DNA of 64,000 nucleotides from Vibrio penaeicida. GTDB lineage: Bacteria; Pseudomonadota; Gammaproteobacteria; Enterobacterales; Vibrionaceae. The notes under the pieces were generated by a model, which did no database searches, was not told where the DNA came from, and saw only the letters and a list, made by a program, of their open reading frames with translations. Location of the stretch: NCBI RefSeq assembly GCF_002933855.1, contig NZ_BFAQ01000008.1:63058-127057 (forward strand), read 5' to 3'. Shown piece after piece: positions 43,342 to 55,252 of this stretch. Each line of letters starts with the position of its first letter. Positions within the stretch are counted from its first letter, which is position 1. A program made the translations under genes and the position numbers.

Positions 43342-44133
43342 TTAAGAAGCTTCATTTAGCTGTGCGTTGGAGTTAGTCGCAAAATCTCGAAGGGTTTGCC
43401 ACCAAAGCCCTAAACGTTCATGCCAATACGTTTCCGTCCACTCCAAGTATTTAGCTTGAGGGCGGTATTTGTTCCATGGCTGCATAGTGCCATTGGAAGC
43501 CAGAAAGTTTGTAGGTGCTGGAACGGGATCAATACCCGCATCATTGAATTCACGCAAAGCACGTGTCATGTGACTTGCAGAAGTGACTAGTACCAGCTCT
43601 TTGTTATTAACAAATACGGAAGCTTGTCTTGCTTCTTCCCACGTGTCTTTTGCAGTCTCCAAAAGAATGATATCGGGTTTTGCTACGCCTAATGCGAGCG
43701 CTACTTTTGCCATCATTCGAGCATTACTGATCTCAGATCCACCAGCGTAGCCAGATAAGATCAATTTTGCTCCTGGATACATCCTAAGAATACGAATACC
43801 TTCGGACAGTCGCATTAATGCGGTTCTACTTAATTCCGATGTAGGTGGAATATCATCATCAACAACGTGACCGCTTCCCAAAACCATCACATAGTCAACG
43901 GTGCCTTCTACAGGTAGAAAACCTTTATGTTGACGCTCCATTGGCATCAGTAGTCCACTAGCAACAGGTTGGAAAGAAGAAAGAAAAATGCCAGTGAAAG
44001 ACACGAAAATCAAAAAACAGCCAGTACCTCTTTTTAAGGTGAACATGACCAACAGTAACCCCACCACCCCTATTATTAAAAAGCCCGGGAGCGGCATCAG
44101 CAGCGCAGAAAACACTTTTTTCAGCTCAAACAT
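43342..44133 (-). CDS. elyC: ElyC, envelope biogenesis factor (DUF218)
   Basis: 263 aa. Two N-terminal membrane helices (about 10-30 and 34-55) precede a periplasmic DUF218 domain: VDYVMVLGSGHVVDDD, LSRTALMRLSEGIRILRMYPGAKLILSGYAG and LVTSASHMTRALREFNDAGIDPVPAPTNF. E. coli ElyC supports peptidoglycan synthesis at low temperature, through an effect on undecaprenyl-phosphate metabolism. The order elyC / cmoM-mukF-mukE-mukB is the E. coli order, here with elyC divergent. Confidence 0.88.
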   Translation of the reverse strand: MFELKKVFSALLMPLPGFLIIGVVGLLLVMFTLKRGTGCFLIFVSFTGIFLSSFQPVASGLLMPMERQHKGFLPVEGTVDYVMVLGSGHVVDDDIPPTSELSRTALMRLSEGIRILRMYPGAKLILSGYAGGSEISNARMMAKVALALGVAKPDIILLETAKDTWEEARQASVFVNNKELVLVTSASHMTRALREFNDAGIDPVPAPTNFLASNGTMQPWNKYRPQAKYLEWTETYWHERLGLWWQTLRDFATNSNAQLNEAS

Positions 44134-44248
44134 ACTTAAATAGTCCGAAAAATCATCACTTGATTATGAAAAAGGCTAACAAGCCTTTATTACTTCTTAT
44201 CCTGTGACAGAATAAGCGGCACGAATAGATATAATAACCTAAGCCACA

Positions 44249-45031
44249 GTGACAGAAGATCGTAATTTCGACGATATTGCCCACAAATTCGCAAAAAATA
44301 TTTACGGATCTGAGAAAGGTGATATACGTCAAACCATTGTTTGGGAAGATTTAATTGTAGCATTAAGTGAGCTAAACGATGAATGTTGCCGTTTAAATAT
44401 CTTGGATGCAGGTGGCGGGCTTGGGCAAATGTCGCAAAAAATTGCCCAACGCGGACACAATGTCACACTCTGTGATCTATCTTCTGAAATGCTAAAACTG
44501 GCAAAAGCAGACATTGAAAAACACGGTTTGCTTTCCCAATATCAGCTAGTTCACTCTCCAGTTCAAGAAATTGAACAGCACCTCAATGAGAAAGTTGATA
44601 TGGTGCTTTTCCACGCGGTGATGGAGTGGTTAGCAGACCCGAAATCGGCGTTAGAAAAGGTTCTGAAGCAAGTAAAGCCGGGTGGTATTGGCTCAATCAT
44701 GTTTTATAACCATCATGGCTTGGTATTGAAAAACGTGATATGCGGCAATATTCCACACATTTTAGAAGGAATGCCGCATAGAAAACGCTTTAAACTCCAG
44801 CCCCAAAAAGGTTTGAAGCCGGAAGAAGTCTATCAATGGATAGAGGATGCAGGGTTTGAAATCTGTGGTAAATCGGGTATTCGATCCTTCCACGACTACA
44901 TAGGCAATATGGAGTACATGGGCGATTATCAATTTGAAGATGTATTGGCACTTGAAAGACAACTGTGTCGTCAGGAGCCTTACCTTTCTTTAGGTCGCTA
45001 CATTCATGTTTGGGCGAAAAGAAAGGAATAA
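44249..45031 (+). CDS. cmoM: tRNA 5-carboxymethoxyuridine methyltransferase
   Basis: 260 aa with a GTG start at 44249 (MTEDRNFDDIAHKFAKNIYGSEKGDIRQ), the family's usual N-terminus. CmoM methylates cmo5U34 to mcmo5U in tRNAs for Ala, Pro, Ser and others. The SAM-binding motif I is LDAGGGLGQMSQ; others are CDLSSEML and LFHAVMEWLADP. It is the older smtA gene, first of a likely operon with mukFEB, 15 bp before mukF. No strong ribosome-binding site precedes the GTG. Confidence 0.92.
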   Translation: MTEDRNFDDIAHKFAKNIYGSEKGDIRQTIVWEDLIVALSELNDECCRLNILDAGGGLGQMSQKIAQRGHNVTLCDLSSEMLKLAKADIEKHGLLSQYQLVHSPVQEIEQHLNEKVDMVLFHAVMEWLADPKSALEKVLKQVKPGGIGSIMFYNHHGLVLKNVICGNIPHILEGMPHRKRFKLQPQKGLKPEEVYQWIEDAGFEICGKSGIRSFHDYIGNMEYMGDYQFEDVLALERQLCRQEPYLSLGRYIHVWAKRKE

Positions 45032-45046
45032 TAAACAGGATGAACA

Positions 45047-46384
45047 ATGAGTGATGTAACTCAAGATGTTGTAGAGCAACCAATCGATGAATTGGTTAGC
45101 TGGGTAAAACAACACGATTTCTCATTGAACTTGTCTACTGAACGTCTGGCTTTTCTGATTGCGTTAGCCGTTTTAAGTAACGAGAGATTTGATGAAGAGT
45201 TGGGTGAAGGAGAGTTGCACGATGCGTTCTCTATCGTCACCCGCTTGTTTGAAGAAACGGGGGAAGCTTCTGCATTTCGGGCGAATAACGCCATCAATGA
45301 AATGGTTAAACAGAAGCTATTGAGCCGATTTACCAGTGAAATTACCGAAGGTGCAAGCATTTATCGATTGTCGCCTTTAGCGGTCGGCATTACCGATTAC
45401 TATGTACGCCACCGAGAGTTTTCAAAGTTGCGACTGTCCATTCAGCTGTCCATGGTGGCAGGTGAAATGGAGAAAGCGATCGCAGCTGCAAAAGAAGGCG
45501 GTACACCAGGGCATTGGCAGAAAAATGTATATGGCGTTTTAAAATACTCAGTGGGTGAGATTTTCGATCAAATCGATCTTAACCAGCGAGTAATGGACGA
45601 GCAGCAACAATTGGTAAAAGACCAAATCGCAGAGTTGTTGAACCAAGATTGGCGCGAAGCCATCAATAGCTGTGAAGCTTTGCTCAGCGAGACATCTGAT
45701 ACCCTAAAAGAGCTGCAAGACACACTGCAAGCCGCTGGCGATGAAATGCAAACTCAGATCCTTGATATTCAAGGGCTCGTTTACGGGCAGGATGAATTGC
45801 AATTCGTCGAAGAAGCGCTTTACGGGCTGCAAATGAAGCTAGACCGTATTGTAAGCTGGGGTCAGCAGACCATCGATCTATGGATCGGTTACGACCGACA
45901 TGTTCACAAGTTTATCCGTACCGCTATCGATATGGACAAAAACCGCGCTTTCAGCCAGCGATTGCGACAGTCTGTAAAAGACTATCTCGACGCTCCATGG
46001 CTGTTGACATATGCCGACGCCGAAAGGCTACGGGATATGCGTGATGAAGCTTTGGTCCTGCGTGATGATGAAGTCATGGGGCAGGTACCAATGGATGTCG
46101 AATACGAAGAGTTTGAGCAAGTGAATGATGAGTTGTCAGAACGAATAAACGATATGCTCAAGGCTCATAAAGAACGAGGTGCTTCCATCGATTTGGGAGT
46201 GGTTCTACGTGACTATCTTTCGACACATCCACAAACGCATCATTTTGATTTGGCTAGAATTGTTGTCGACCAAGCCGTGCGCTTAGGTTACTCAGAATCT
46301 GATTATCAGGCGATTCAACCTGATTGGCAGGCAATCAACGATTTTGGCGCTAAGGTACAAGCAAATGTCATTGACAAATACTGA
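45047..46384 (+). CDS. mukF: MukF, kleisin of the MukBEF condensin
   Basis: 445 aa, the usual length. An N-terminal winged-helix dimerisation region ([47 protein letters not shown]), a long helical middle segment and a C-terminal winged helix (about 370-440) that binds the MukB head. The ATG follows AGGA at eight bases. MukF bridges the MukB heads and MukE. mukE starts inside its 3' end. Confidence 0.95.
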   Translation: MSDVTQDVVEQPIDELVSWVKQHDFSLNLSTERLAFLIALAVLSNERFDEELGEGELHDAFSIVTRLFEETGEASAFRANNAINEMVKQKLLSRFTSEITEGASIYRLSPLAVGITDYYVRHREFSKLRLSIQLSMVAGEMEKAIAAAKEGGTPGHWQKNVYGVLKYSVGEIFDQIDLNQRVMDEQQQLVKDQIAELLNQDWREAINSCEALLSETSDTLKELQDTLQAAGDEMQTQILDIQGLVYGQDELQFVEEALYGLQMKLDRIVSWGQQTIDLWIGYDRHVHKFIRTAIDMDKNRAFSQRLRQSVKDYLDAPWLLTYADAERLRDMRDEALVLRDDEVMGQVPMDVEYEEFEQVNDELSERINDMLKAHKERGASIDLGVVLRDYLSTHPQTHHFDLARIVVDQAVRLGYSESDYQAIQPDWQAINDFGAKVQANVIDKY

Positions 46385-47072
46385 AGAATATATGCCAGAG
46401 AAACTGGCAAAAGCGATTTCCAACCCGCTGTTTCCCGCACTTGATAGTGTACTTCGAGCAGGGCGCCACATCTCCTCTGAAGACATGGACAACCACGCAT
46501 TGCTGAGTGATTTCGAGACCGAACTTGCCCTATTTTACCAACGCTATAACACTGAATTAGTGAAAGCACCTGAAGGTTTTTTCTATCTCCGTCCACGCTC
46601 TACCTCTTTAATTGGTCGAAGCGTTCTTTCAGAGCTTGATATGCTGGTCGGTAAGGTACTTTGTTTCCTATATCTGAGCCCCGAAAGGCTGGCTCATGAA
46701 GGTATTTTTACCAATCAAGAGTTATACGACGAAATGATATCGCTAGCGGATGAGAAAAAGCTCATGAAGTTAGTGACCAATCGGGCGACGGGTTCTGATC
46801 TCGATCGTGAAAAACTGTTCGATAAAGTCCGCACGTCGTTAAGACGCTTACGCCGATTAGGCATGATTATTTCTATTGGCGAAAACGGAAAGTTCCGTAT
46901 CAGTGAAGCCGTATTTCGATTCGGTGCTGATGTGCGTGTGGGTGATGACGTGCGTGAAGCGCAATTACGCTTAATCCGCGATGGTGAAGCCGTTGTTCAC
47001 CAACAAGAACCTAGCCAAGTCAGCTTGCTAGAAGAGCCTGAAGAAGAACAAGAAATAGAGGGTGAAGCATGA
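46365..47072 (+). CDS. mukE: MukE, subunit of the MukBEF condensin
   Basis: 235 aa from the ATG at 46365, after AAGG, overlapping the mukF stop by 20 bp; an internal ATG at 46392 (MPEKLAKAI) corresponds to the E. coli start and is also possible. Two winged-helix domains: [62 protein letters not shown]. MukE dimers bind MukF and hold DNA. An acidic tail ([13 protein letters not shown]) follows. It overlaps mukB by four bases. Confidence 0.95.
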   Translation: MSLTNTEEYMPEKLAKAISNPLFPALDSVLRAGRHISSEDMDNHALLSDFETELALFYQRYNTELVKAPEGFFYLRPRSTSLIGRSVLSELDMLVGKVLCFLYLSPERLAHEGIFTNQELYDEMISLADEKKLMKLVTNRATGSDLDREKLFDKVRTSLRRLRRLGMIISIGENGKFRISEAVFRFGADVRVGDDVREAQLRLIRDGEAVVHQQEPSQVSLLEEPEEEQEIEGEA

Positions 47073-50000
47073 TTGAAAGAGGTAAATATCAATCACTAAC
47101 CATGATCAACTGGAACGGTTTTTTCGCACGTACTTTTGATATCGATGGGTTGGTTACAACACTTTCTGGTGGTAACGGTGCGGGTAAATCGACCACGATG
47201 GCGGCGTTTATTACCGCATTAATTCCCGACCAAAGCTTGCTGCATTTCCGAAACACCACAGAAGCCGGTAGCTCTCAAGCCTCGCGCGATAAAGGGTTGT
47301 ACGGCAAGTTACAACCGGGTGCCTGTTATGCGGTTCTTGATGTGGTTAACTCACGCAACCAGCGATTATTGTTTGCGGTAAAATTACAGCAAGTGGCTGG
47401 GCGAGACAAAAAAGTCGACATTAAGCCGTTTGTTATTCAAGGCTTACCAAGTCACATCAAACCGACCGATGTGCTTATTGAAAGCGTATCGGAGAAACAC
47501 GCTCGTGTTCGCCAAATAAACGAAGTGAAAGAAACCGTTCTTCAACATGAAGGAGTGCATTTCAAAGCATTCTCTTCCGTTGTTGAATACCACTCGCAAA
47601 TGTTCGAATTTGGCGTGTTGCCGAAGAAACTTCGCAACAGCAGCGACCGTTCTAAGTTCTATCGATTGATTGAAGCGTCTCTGTACGGCGGTATTTCTAG
47701 TGCTATCACGCGTTCATTACGCGATTATTTATTGCCTCAAAATGGTGGAGTAAAAAAAGCATTCCAAGACATGGAATCGGCGTTGCGTGAAAACCGCATG
47801 ACGTTGGAAGCCATTAAAACCACCCAATCTGATAGGGATTTGTTTAAGCATCTAATCACGGAGTCGACGAATTACGTCGCGGCCGATTACATGCGCCATG
47901 CGAATGATCGCCGTAACAAGCTTGAATCAACGATGTCTTTGCGTTCGGAGTTGTTTGGATCGCGTTCTCAGTTAATCGAACAGAATAACTTACTCAACCG
48001 CGTACAAGAAGAGCTCGAACTGCTGGTTGAGCAAGAAGGTGGGTTGGAGCAAGACCATCAAGCCGCGTCCGACCACCTTCAGCTAGTCCAAAATGCCCTT
48101 CGACAACAAGAAAAAATCGAACGTTACCAAGAAGATCTAGAAGAGCTGAGCGAGCGCCTTGAAGAACAGAGCATGGTGGTTGAAGAAGCTCAAGAACGTT
48201 TGCTTGAAGCAGAAGAGCAGGCTCATATTTCAGAAGAAGAAGTAGACAGCTTGAAAACGCAGCTTGCGGATTACCAGCAAGCGCTGGATGTTCAGCAGAC
48301 TCGTGCATTGCAGTATCAGCAAGCTGTTAAGGCACTGGAAAAAGCGAAAGAACTGGCAGGATTCGATGGTCTCACCTCTGACAATGCCACTACGTTATTG
48401 AGCGAGTTAAAGCAATCAGAGCAAGACAAAACAACCGCGTTGTTGTCCATCAAACACAAATTGGACATGTCTTCTGCTGCCGCAGAGCAGTTTGAGCAAG
48501 CGTATACGTTGATTAAAAGTATTGCGGGAGAAGTAGAACGCAGTCACGCTTCTATTGCTGCCAAAGCAAGCCTGCAAAAAGCCCGTGAGAATCAGCAACT
48601 GCTGCAAAATGAATCCCAATGGCAAGCGCAGTATCGTGATTTAGAGAGAAGCCTTAATCAGCAGCGTGTCGCGCAGCAAAGTGTTGAGGAATATCAGAAG
48701 CAGCACAGTGTTGACTTGATAGATGAGTTAACGCTAGAGCAAGAACACGAACGCCACAGCGCGACAATTGAATCTGTTGAACATGATAAAGAAGTATTGC
48801 GTGAGCAGCGCAGCGAACTTCGACGTCACCAGCAAGATGCAGACGCTGAAATCAAAAAGTTTGAAGCCATTGCGCCAACTTGGATTGCCGCGAACGATGC
48901 ACTTGAAAAGCTGAAAGAGCAGTCCGAATCGGAGTTATACGACAGTCAGGCAGTGATGTCTGAGATGCAGCAAGTCCTTGAGCGAGAGAAGTCTCAATCG
49001 ATGGCTAAAGACAAGCTGGGTGAACGACGTACTCAGCTGGATCATGAAATTGAACGTTTGGCATCACCAGGTGGTTCTAACGATCCACGCCTTAAAGGGT
49101 TAGCTGATACGTTAGGTGGTGTACTGCTTTCTGAAATCTATGACGACATCACGATTGATGATGCGCCGTATTTTAGTGCGATGTACGGTCCAGCACGTCA
49201 TGCTATTGTGGTATCTGACCTTTCGGGCATCAAAGAAAAGCTCATAGAGCTAGACGATTGCCCTGAAGATTTGTACATCATCGAAGGTGACGTGGATGCC
49301 TTTGACGACAGCTCATTCAACGCGGATGAACTTGAAGGTGCGGTGTGTGTTCAGCTAAACGAACGCCAAATGCGTTACTCTCGTTTCCCCGAAATTCCAT
49401 TGTTTGGACGCGCTGCGCGTGAGCAACGCTTGTCGCTGCTAAGAGCAGAGCGAGACGAAGTTGTGGAGAACCACGCGAAAGCGTCATTTGATTCACAAAA
49501 ACTTCAACGCCTATACCAAGCGTTCAACGAGTTTGTGGCGAAGCATATAGGTGTCGCTTTTGAAGCAGACCCAGAGCAAGCCCTTCAGGTTGCGCGAGAT
49601 AAACGCAACCAATTAGCTCGTCAGCTTTCTGACTTGGAAAACCGTGAACAGCAACAACGCAGCCAGCTCGCAGCATCTAAACAGGCACTGTCTCTTCTTG
49701 ATAAGTTAGCGCCAATGATGGGCGTGATAGAAGATGAAACCTTAGCCGAGCGCCATCAAGAACTGGAAGTAAAACTTTCCAGTTTAAGTGACGCGAAGCA
49801 CTTCCAGAGCCTACATGGGAAATCGATTGTTCAACTGGAAAAAATCGCCTCTGCTCTAGAAGCGGATCCAGAGCAATTTGATGCGCTACAAGCAGAGCAC
49901 GAAGCCGCAGACATTGAACTTCAAGGTTTGAAAACAACCCTCTTTGCTTTGGCAGATTTGGTGGAACGTCGCCATCACTTTAGCTATTCCGACTCGGTTG

Positions 50001-51538
50001 AATTACTGAATAAAAGCAGTGAATTGAGCGAGCAGTTGAAATCAAAGCTAGTGGAAGCGGAGCGAGCGCGTACGCGCCACCGTGAAGTATCAAAGCAGTC
50101 TCAGCAACAGCTTAGCCAGTATAATCAAGTGCTTGCATCACTTAAAAGTTCACACCAAGCGAAAGCGGAGACGATGCAAGAATTCCGTGCAGAATTGCAA
50201 GAATTTGGTGTTAACGCGGATGCTGGGGCAGAAGAGCGTGCGCGTAATCGTCGCGATGAGTTGCAAGAACGCTTACACGCTTCCCGTAACCGTAAGAGTG
50301 AATTCGAGCGCACAATCACATCAACTGAGCTGGAAATGAAAGCTTTGGCGAAGCGTTTGAAGAAAGTTCAGAAAGAATACATTGAACTTCGTACCTTTGT
50401 GGTAGCCGCAAAAGCAGGATGGTGTTCTGTTCTTCGCCTTGCAAGAGAAAATGATGTAGAACGCCGTTTACATCGCCGTGAACTGGCTTACATGTCGGCA
50501 GATGAATTGCGCTCCATGTCCGATAAGTCACTCGGCGCGTTGCGCTTGGCTGTTGCGGATAATGAAGACCTACGCGATGCATTACGATCGTCCGAAGATA
50601 ATTCTCGACCGGAGAAAAAGGTGCTCTTTTACATTGCGGTGTATCAGCATCTTCGTGAGCGTATTCGTCAAGATATCATTCGTACAGACGATCCCGTTGA
50701 AGCTATTGAAGAAATGGAAGTGGAGCTGGCTCGTCTTACCGAAGAATTGACTCAACGTGAAAACCGTTTGGCAATCAGTTCTGAATCGGTAGCCGCGATC
50801 ATTAAGAAGACGATTCAACGAGAGCAAAACCGAATTCGCATGCTTAACCAAGGGTTGTCGAACATCTACTTTGGTCAGGTAAAAGGTGTTCGCTTGAACG
50901 TGAATATTCGTGAAAGCCACGAAATTCTTCTCAATGGTTTAGCAACACAGCAAGAACAACATAAAGACCTGTTCGAAAGTACACGCTTTACCTTCTCGGA
51001 AGCGATGGCCAAATTGTTCCAGCGTGTTAACCCACATATTGATATGGGGCAGCGCTCACCGCAAGTGTTGGGCGAGGAGCTGTTAGATTACCGAAACTAC
51101 CTAGAATTGAGTGTTGAAGTTAACCGTGGCTCAGATGGCTGGCTGCAAGCAGAGTCGGGCGCACTGTCTACCGGTGAAGCCATTGGTACCGGTCAATCCA
51201 TTCTGTTGATGGTGGTGCAAAGTTGGGAAGAGGAATCTCGACGTTTACGCAGTAAAGATATCGTTCCTTGTCGTCTTCTTTTCTTAGATGAAGCAGCCCG
51301 TCTTGATGCGAAATCAATCTCAACACTGTTTGAACTGTGTGATCGTTTGGGTATGCAGTTGCTTATCGCGGCGCCAGAAAACATCAGCCCAGAAAAAGGG
51401 ACCACCTACAAACTGGTTCGTAAGGTATTTAAAGATCACGAGCACGTGCATGTCGTGGGGCTCAGAGGGTTTGGTGATACGCCTAAGGTGAGTGATGCCG
51501 CCCAAGAAGCATTGGAAGAAGCGGATTTAGTCGATTAA
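47069..51538 (+). CDS. mukB: MukB, SMC-like chromosome partition ATPase
   Basis: 1489 aa, full length. An N-terminal head with Walker [10 protein letters not shown] (34-42), about 1,100 residues of coiled coil interrupted by a hinge near residues 660-780 ([29 protein letters not shown]), and a C-terminal head with the ABC signature region [16 protein letters not shown] and Walker [13 protein letters not shown]. MukBEF compacts and segregates the chromosome and replaces SMC-ScpAB in this lineage. ATGA overlap with mukE; a terminator follows. Confidence 0.97.
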   Translation: MIERGKYQSLTMINWNGFFARTFDIDGLVTTLSGGNGAGKSTTMAAFITALIPDQSLLHFRNTTEAGSSQASRDKGLYGKLQPGACYAVLDVVNSRNQRLLFAVKLQQVAGRDKKVDIKPFVIQGLPSHIKPTDVLIESVSEKHARVRQINEVKETVLQHEGVHFKAFSSVVEYHSQMFEFGVLPKKLRNSSDRSKFYRLIEASLYGGISSAITRSLRDYLLPQNGGVKKAFQDMESALRENRMTLEAIKTTQSDRDLFKHLITESTNYVAADYMRHANDRRNKLESTMSLRSELFGSRSQLIEQNNLLNRVQEELELLVEQEGGLEQDHQAASDHLQLVQNALRQQEKIERYQEDLEELSERLEEQSMVVEEAQERLLEAEEQAHISEEEVDSLKTQLADYQQALDVQQTRALQYQQAVKALEKAKELAGFDGLTSDNATTLLSELKQSEQDKTTALLSIKHKLDMSSAAAEQFEQAYTLIKSIAGEVERSHASIAAKASLQKARENQQLLQNESQWQAQYRDLERSLNQQRVAQQSVEEYQKQHSVDLIDELTLEQEHERHSATIESVEHDKEVLREQRSELRRHQQDADAEIKKFEAIAPTWIAANDALEKLKEQSESELYDSQAVMSEMQQVLEREKSQSMAKDKLGERRTQLDHEIERLASPGGSNDPRLKGLADTLGGVLLSEIYDDITIDDAPYFSAMYGPARHAIVVSDLSGIKEKLIELDDCPEDLYIIEGDVDAFDDSSFNADELEGAVCVQLNERQMRYSRFPEIPLFGRAAREQRLSLLRAERDEVVENHAKASFDSQKLQRLYQAFNEFVAKHIGVAFEADPEQALQVARDKRNQLARQLSDLENREQQQRSQLAASKQALSLLDKLAPMMGVIEDETLAERHQELEVKLSSLSDAKHFQSLHGKSIVQLEKIASALEADPEQFDALQAEHEAADIELQGLKTTLFALADLVERRHHFSYSDSVELLNKSSELSEQLKSKLVEAERARTRHREVSKQSQQQLSQYNQVLASLKSSHQAKAETMQEFRAELQEFGVNADAGAEERARNRRDELQERLHASRNRKSEFERTITSTELEMKALAKRLKKVQKEYIELRTFVVAAKAGWCSVLRLARENDVERRLHRRELAYMSADELRSMSDKSLGALRLAVADNEDLRDALRSSEDNSRPEKKVLFYIAVYQHLRERIRQDIIRTDDPVEAIEEMEVELARLTEELTQRENRLAISSESVAAIIKKTIQREQNRIRMLNQGLSNIYFGQVKGVRLNVNIRESHEILLNGLATQQEQHKDLFESTRFTFSEAMAKLFQRVNPHIDMGQRSPQVLGEELLDYRNYLELSVEVNRGSDGWLQAESGALSTGEAIGTGQSILLMVVQSWEEESRRLRSKDIVPCRLLFLDEAARLDAKSISTLFELCDRLGMQLLIAAPENISPEKGTTYKLVRKVFKDHEHVHVVGLRGFGDTPKVSDAAQEALEEADLVD

Positions 51539-51586
51539 CTTCCAAATCTTCACAGCGCTTAGCAAATAGAGTTCGCTAAACTGAAT

Positions 51587-51614
51587 AACGCCTCCTTTTC
51601 TGGGGGCGTTTTTT
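51587..51614 (+). terminator. Terminator of the muk operon
   Basis: AACGCCTCC-TTTTCT-GGGGGCGTT followed by TTTTATT, 48 bp past the mukB stop. Confidence 0.85.
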
Positions 51615-51735
51615 ATTCCATATTTTCTTTGTGAACGCACACTGTACTCAAACAAACTCAGGATGTAGGATTCAAAACTCTACCTTCAATTTAATTGGGT
51701 ATAGCAAAAGCGCATCTCAATATCGGACAGTTTTT

Positions 51736-52632
51736 ATGAAAAGGAAATCGCTAACGGGTCAACTCAGTGATATCGATCTACGCCTACTGCGTATTTTTCG
51801 TTGTGTGGTGGAATCGGGAGGGTTTTCGGCGGCAGAGGTCGCATTAAACATCAGCCGTGCGGCGATCAGTGCAGCAATGGCAGACTTAGAGATCCGATTA
51901 GGGTTTAAGCTTTGCCATCGTGGGAGATCGGGGTTTTCGATGACCGATGAAGGGCAGCAGGTTTACCAGTACACCCTTCAATTACTGGCGTCGTTGGAGG
52001 AGTTCAAAACTCAGATTAATACGTTGCATTCGAGCCTCATCGGTGAATTAAACATTGGTATTACGGATAACATGGTATCGATGACGGAAATGCGCATTAC
52101 TAATGCTCTTGCGGAGCTAAAGAAAGCCGGACCAGATGTTACTATTAACATTCGAATGATCCCACCGAATGATGTCGAGAAAGGTGTTCTCGATGGCACT
52201 TTGCACGTTGGAATGATTCCACATATCCGCACGTTATCTGGGCTTCAATATGAGCCTTTGTATAACGAGACGTCATTGCTTTATTGCGGTTCAGGGCACC
52301 CGTTATTTGCCGAGACTGTTCAATCGGTTGATCTCACCGAATGGGATGCGATTGTGCCTGCTTATGCGCAAACGCCAAAAATTCAGTCGTTGTACAACAC
52401 AATGAAAAGTGCAGCCACGGCGACAGACAGGGAAGGCATCGCGTTTCTTTTACTCACAGGGCAATACTTGGGTTATCTGCCTGATCATTTTGCTCAAAGG
52501 TGGGTTGATGATGGTGTGATGAAAGCCATTCTGCCTCAGCAATATGGTTACTCTCAGCCTTTCGCCTCCATTACACGTAAAGAGCGCAGAGCAAACTTGG
52601 TGTTAGAAACGTTTTTGTCTGCGCTTAACTAA
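51736..52632 (+). CDS. LysR-family transcriptional regulator
   Basis: 298 aa from the ATG at 51736; the frame extends upstream to 51631, close to the muk terminator, without family similarity. A winged helix-turn-helix at about 10-65 (LRLLRIFRCVVESGGFSAAEVALNISRAAISAAMADLEIRLGFKLC) precedes a periplasmic-binding-like effector domain (LNIGITDNMVSMTEMRITNALAEL, GTLHVGMIP). LysR genes usually lie divergent from their targets, but this one is co-oriented with the downstream AraC and peptidase genes. It is the first gene of the right-hand accessory block; target unknown. Confidence 0.9.
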   Translation: MKRKSLTGQLSDIDLRLLRIFRCVVESGGFSAAEVALNISRAAISAAMADLEIRLGFKLCHRGRSGFSMTDEGQQVYQYTLQLLASLEEFKTQINTLHSSLIGELNIGITDNMVSMTEMRITNALAELKKAGPDVTINIRMIPPNDVEKGVLDGTLHVGMIPHIRTLSGLQYEPLYNETSLLYCGSGHPLFAETVQSVDLTEWDAIVPAYAQTPKIQSLYNTMKSAATATDREGIAFLLLTGQYLGYLPDHFAQRWVDDGVMKAILPQQYGYSQPFASITRKERRANLVLETFLSALN

Positions 52633-52690
52633 GCGCCACAGTTTACGCCGTGATTAAATGGCATTAAGCATAAACGAAATTTAACTGCAA

Positions 52691-52706
52691 AAGGTCAACA
52701 GACCTT
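52691..52706. promoter_or_regulatory. Inverted repeat upstream of the AraC gene
   Basis: AAGGTC-AACA-GACCTT, a perfect 6+4+6 repeat, in the 174-bp gap between the LysR and AraC genes. It could be an operator or a small hairpin; nothing identifies its binder. Confidence 0.3.
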
Positions 52707-52806
52707 GGCCAATTTTTCGAAGTGGTCAATTTGGTTAACGCTTTCCATTTATATGATGGTTTGCTTGTGTTAGAAATAAAGGCTGTTTGAGCAATAATAG
52801 AATTTC

Positions 52807-53820
52807 ATGGTTTCAGGTACGATTTCGAGAATTTTTTCCGATCAGGTTTTGGCTTATCTCCGCACGCTAGATGAAGAGGTGTCTGACGATCTATTGCCAG
52901 AGCCAGGAGAAGCTGTTCAATATTTGGAAGACGGGAACTACCTTTATCTGAGCGACTTCTATCAGTTTCTGAATCGGGTGGAAACTTTGACGGGAAATCC
53001 TGATTTTGGCTGGGATATCTATCAAGATTTTGATTTCCGTAACATGGGCATCATGGGGTATGCGATTGTCAATTCGACTCATCTCAAAGATGCCATTTCG
53101 GTCACCTGTGATTATGTTCAATTGGTGCAAAGCCACACAGAAGTGTTTCTGAGACCTAGCCTTCACCACCCCGATTGCATGGATTTGTGTTACCGCGTGA
53201 ACTCTGAAGGCTTAGCGTCGGCGCATGATACCCATATGTCACTAGGCTTTTTTATCCGCCTTATACAGTATTTATGCAATCCAGATTGGAGCCCAGTGCT
53301 CATAGGTTTAACGCACAGTGAGCGAAAACAAAACATCAGTGAGAAGACGCGGTCTTTGCTTCTCGCAGAGCAGCCATTCAATTTTGTCACGATAGAAAAC
53401 CATGTTTTGGAAGCGCAGATTGCCGCATCGGATCAGCGTTTGTATGACATTATGTGTAGCAATTTGACCGAAAAAATCGACCAACAATCTGAAACGCTGT
53501 CTTTTTTCCAAGAGTTGGAAGATGTCATCTTTCAACTCTTGTCTGATGAAGAATGCGGAATTGATAAAGCCGCCGAGCACATGTGCATGAGCCGTCGTAC
53601 GCTTCAGCGCAGGTTAGCGGATCACGATGTAAGCTTTTCCTATTTAGTGGACAACGTTCGCCGTCATTTTGCGTGTCAGTTGTTACATGAAGCCACCATC
53701 TCAATGATCGATATCGCTTTAACCTTAGGTTATTCAGAGCTTGCAGCGTTCGACAGAGCTTTCAAGCGCTGGCATGGAATTACCCCTACACAATATCGCG
53801 AGTTATTTTTTCCGGAGTAG
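52807..53820 (+). CDS. AraC-family transcriptional regulator
   Basis: 337 aa. The N-terminal ~200 residues are an Arabinose_bd-type ligand/dimerisation region found in OruR-like AraC proteins (YQFLNRVETLTGNPDFGWDI). The C-terminal AraC DNA-binding domain has two helix-turn-helix motifs (about 235-335: GIDKAAEHMCMSRRTLQRRLADHDVSFSYLVDNVRRH and ISMIDIALTLGYSELAAFDRAFKRWHGITPTQYRE). It lies directly upstream of the peptidase/MFS pair on the same strand, so activation of those genes is a fair guess. The inducer is unknown. Confidence 0.9.
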   Translation: MVSGTISRIFSDQVLAYLRTLDEEVSDDLLPEPGEAVQYLEDGNYLYLSDFYQFLNRVETLTGNPDFGWDIYQDFDFRNMGIMGYAIVNSTHLKDAISVTCDYVQLVQSHTEVFLRPSLHHPDCMDLCYRVNSEGLASAHDTHMSLGFFIRLIQYLCNPDWSPVLIGLTHSERKQNISEKTRSLLLAEQPFNFVTIENHVLEAQIAASDQRLYDIMCSNLTEKIDQQSETLSFFQELEDVIFQLLSDEECGIDKAAEHMCMSRRTLQRRLADHDVSFSYLVDNVRRHFACQLLHEATISMIDIALTLGYSELAAFDRAFKRWHGITPTQYRELFFPE

Positions 53821-54027
53821 CGGCTTTTCTTGAGTTGTTTCCGCCTTCATAGCCTTTTGCCTCATATATAGAGTGTTTAATTATGAATCGCCGTATATTG
53901 CTTACGTGCCACTAAGTTGTCACTTCAAGTCAATACAGCGGCTCCTTACCCCTTTATCTTAATTTGGTTGTTAACAAGTTGTGAATTTCACAATTGTTCT
54001 TGGATATTCAAATTAAGAGAAGGTTTC

Positions 54028-55191
54028 ATGGCAGTAACTCGTTCCAATTCCAAAACATCCCACCACTCTTTTACCCCTCGCGCTCGTGACTTGGGTATAC
54101 CATTAGAAGGTGAAACCGCCACCTTTAATGCCATCACGGATGTAAAAGGGGTGGAAGTTGGATACACCACTTTGATTGATCCGTTGAAAAAAATGTGTAC
54201 AGGGGTGACCGCCATTCTTCCTAGAGGGAAAAGAAAATCCCCAAGCCCTGTCTGGGCCGGGCAGTACGATCTGAATGGGAATGGAGAAATGACGGGTACC
54301 CACTGGATCAATGAAGCAGGGTATTTCCTCGGCCCTGTCTGTATTACGAATACGCACTCTGTCGGTATGGTGCACCATGGCGCAACTCGGTGGATGATGG
54401 ATACTTACGATACGCACTTCAAAGATGGTCACGCTTGGGCAATGCCCGTTGTGGCAGAGACTTACGATGGTTTTATGAATGACATTACGGCTCAGTTTGT
54501 CACTGAATCGGATGTACTCGAAGCAATCAACCGAGCACAGTCTGGTTCAATAGAAGAAGGCAACGTTGGCGGTGGAACGGGTATGCAAACTTATGAATTT
54601 AAGGGCGGGTCGGGAACCTCATCGCGCTTGGTTCGTATTCCCGGACATGAATTTGTCGTAGGTGTTTTCGTTCAGTCCAATTTTGGGTTGAGGCATGAGT
54701 TTAACGTGGCTGGTGTGCCTGTCGGTCAATACTTAAATGAAAATTGCCCAATCCTTCAAGCGATGGATAGCGACGCAAGAGACACAGGGTCCATCGTTGT
54801 AACCATAGCAACGGACGCCCCGTTACTGCCATTGCAACTTCAAAGCCTAGCGAAGCGAGCAGCGATAGGGCTAGGCAGAACAGGGACATCTGGTGGTCAC
54901 TATTCTGGCGATATCTTTCTCGCATTTTCAACCGCAAACGACAATGGCATGTCGTTCAGTTGTGGCACGGTTTTGGACGCAGTTCTGCCCTTAAAGCATG
55001 TGAATGAACATTACTTGGATGAGTTTTACATGGCGACGGTTCAAGCCGTTGAAGAAGCGATTTTGAATGCCATGGTGGCAGCAAAAACGACGTTAAGCGT
55101 GAAGCCCAAAGGATTGGTATTTGATGAAATTGATCATCAAAAGTTGCGTTCGCTGCTAAAGAAGCATAACCGTTTAGTTGATGGGCACTAG
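54028..55191 (+). CDS. P1-family (DmpA/BapA-like) self-cleaving N-terminal-nucleophile aminopeptidase
   Basis: 387 aa from the ATG at 54028, after AGAAGG. DmpA/BapA-type enzymes cut themselves in two and use the exposed Ser of the small chain as nucleophile. Members take N-terminal residues, including beta-amino acids, from short peptides such as beta-alanyl dipeptides. Family segments are RARDLGIPLEGETATFNAITDVKGVEVGYTTL, TGVTAILPRG, NEAGYFLGPVCITNTHSVG, GNVGGGTGM and ATDAPLLPLQL. The cleavage site should be before Ser293 in HYSGDIFLAF. No signal peptide. The MFS gene follows after 61 bp. The beta-alanyl specificity is inferred from the neighbouring bauA/bauC-like genes. Confidence 0.88.
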   Translation: MAVTRSNSKTSHHSFTPRARDLGIPLEGETATFNAITDVKGVEVGYTTLIDPLKKMCTGVTAILPRGKRKSPSPVWAGQYDLNGNGEMTGTHWINEAGYFLGPVCITNTHSVGMVHHGATRWMMDTYDTHFKDGHAWAMPVVAETYDGFMNDITAQFVTESDVLEAINRAQSGSIEEGNVGGGTGMQTYEFKGGSGTSSRLVRIPGHEFVVGVFVQSNFGLRHEFNVAGVPVGQYLNENCPILQAMDSDARDTGSIVVTIATDAPLLPLQLQSLAKRAAIGLGRTGTSGGHYSGDIFLAFSTANDNGMSFSCGTVLDAVLPLKHVNEHYLDEFYMATVQAVEEAILNAMVAAKTTLSVKPKGLVFDEIDHQKLRSLLKKHNRLVDGH

Positions 55192-55252
55192 GGTCAATAG
55201 ACCCTAAAACCAATACACATTTATCTGTCAAAGGAATGAAGAGAGAAGTGCA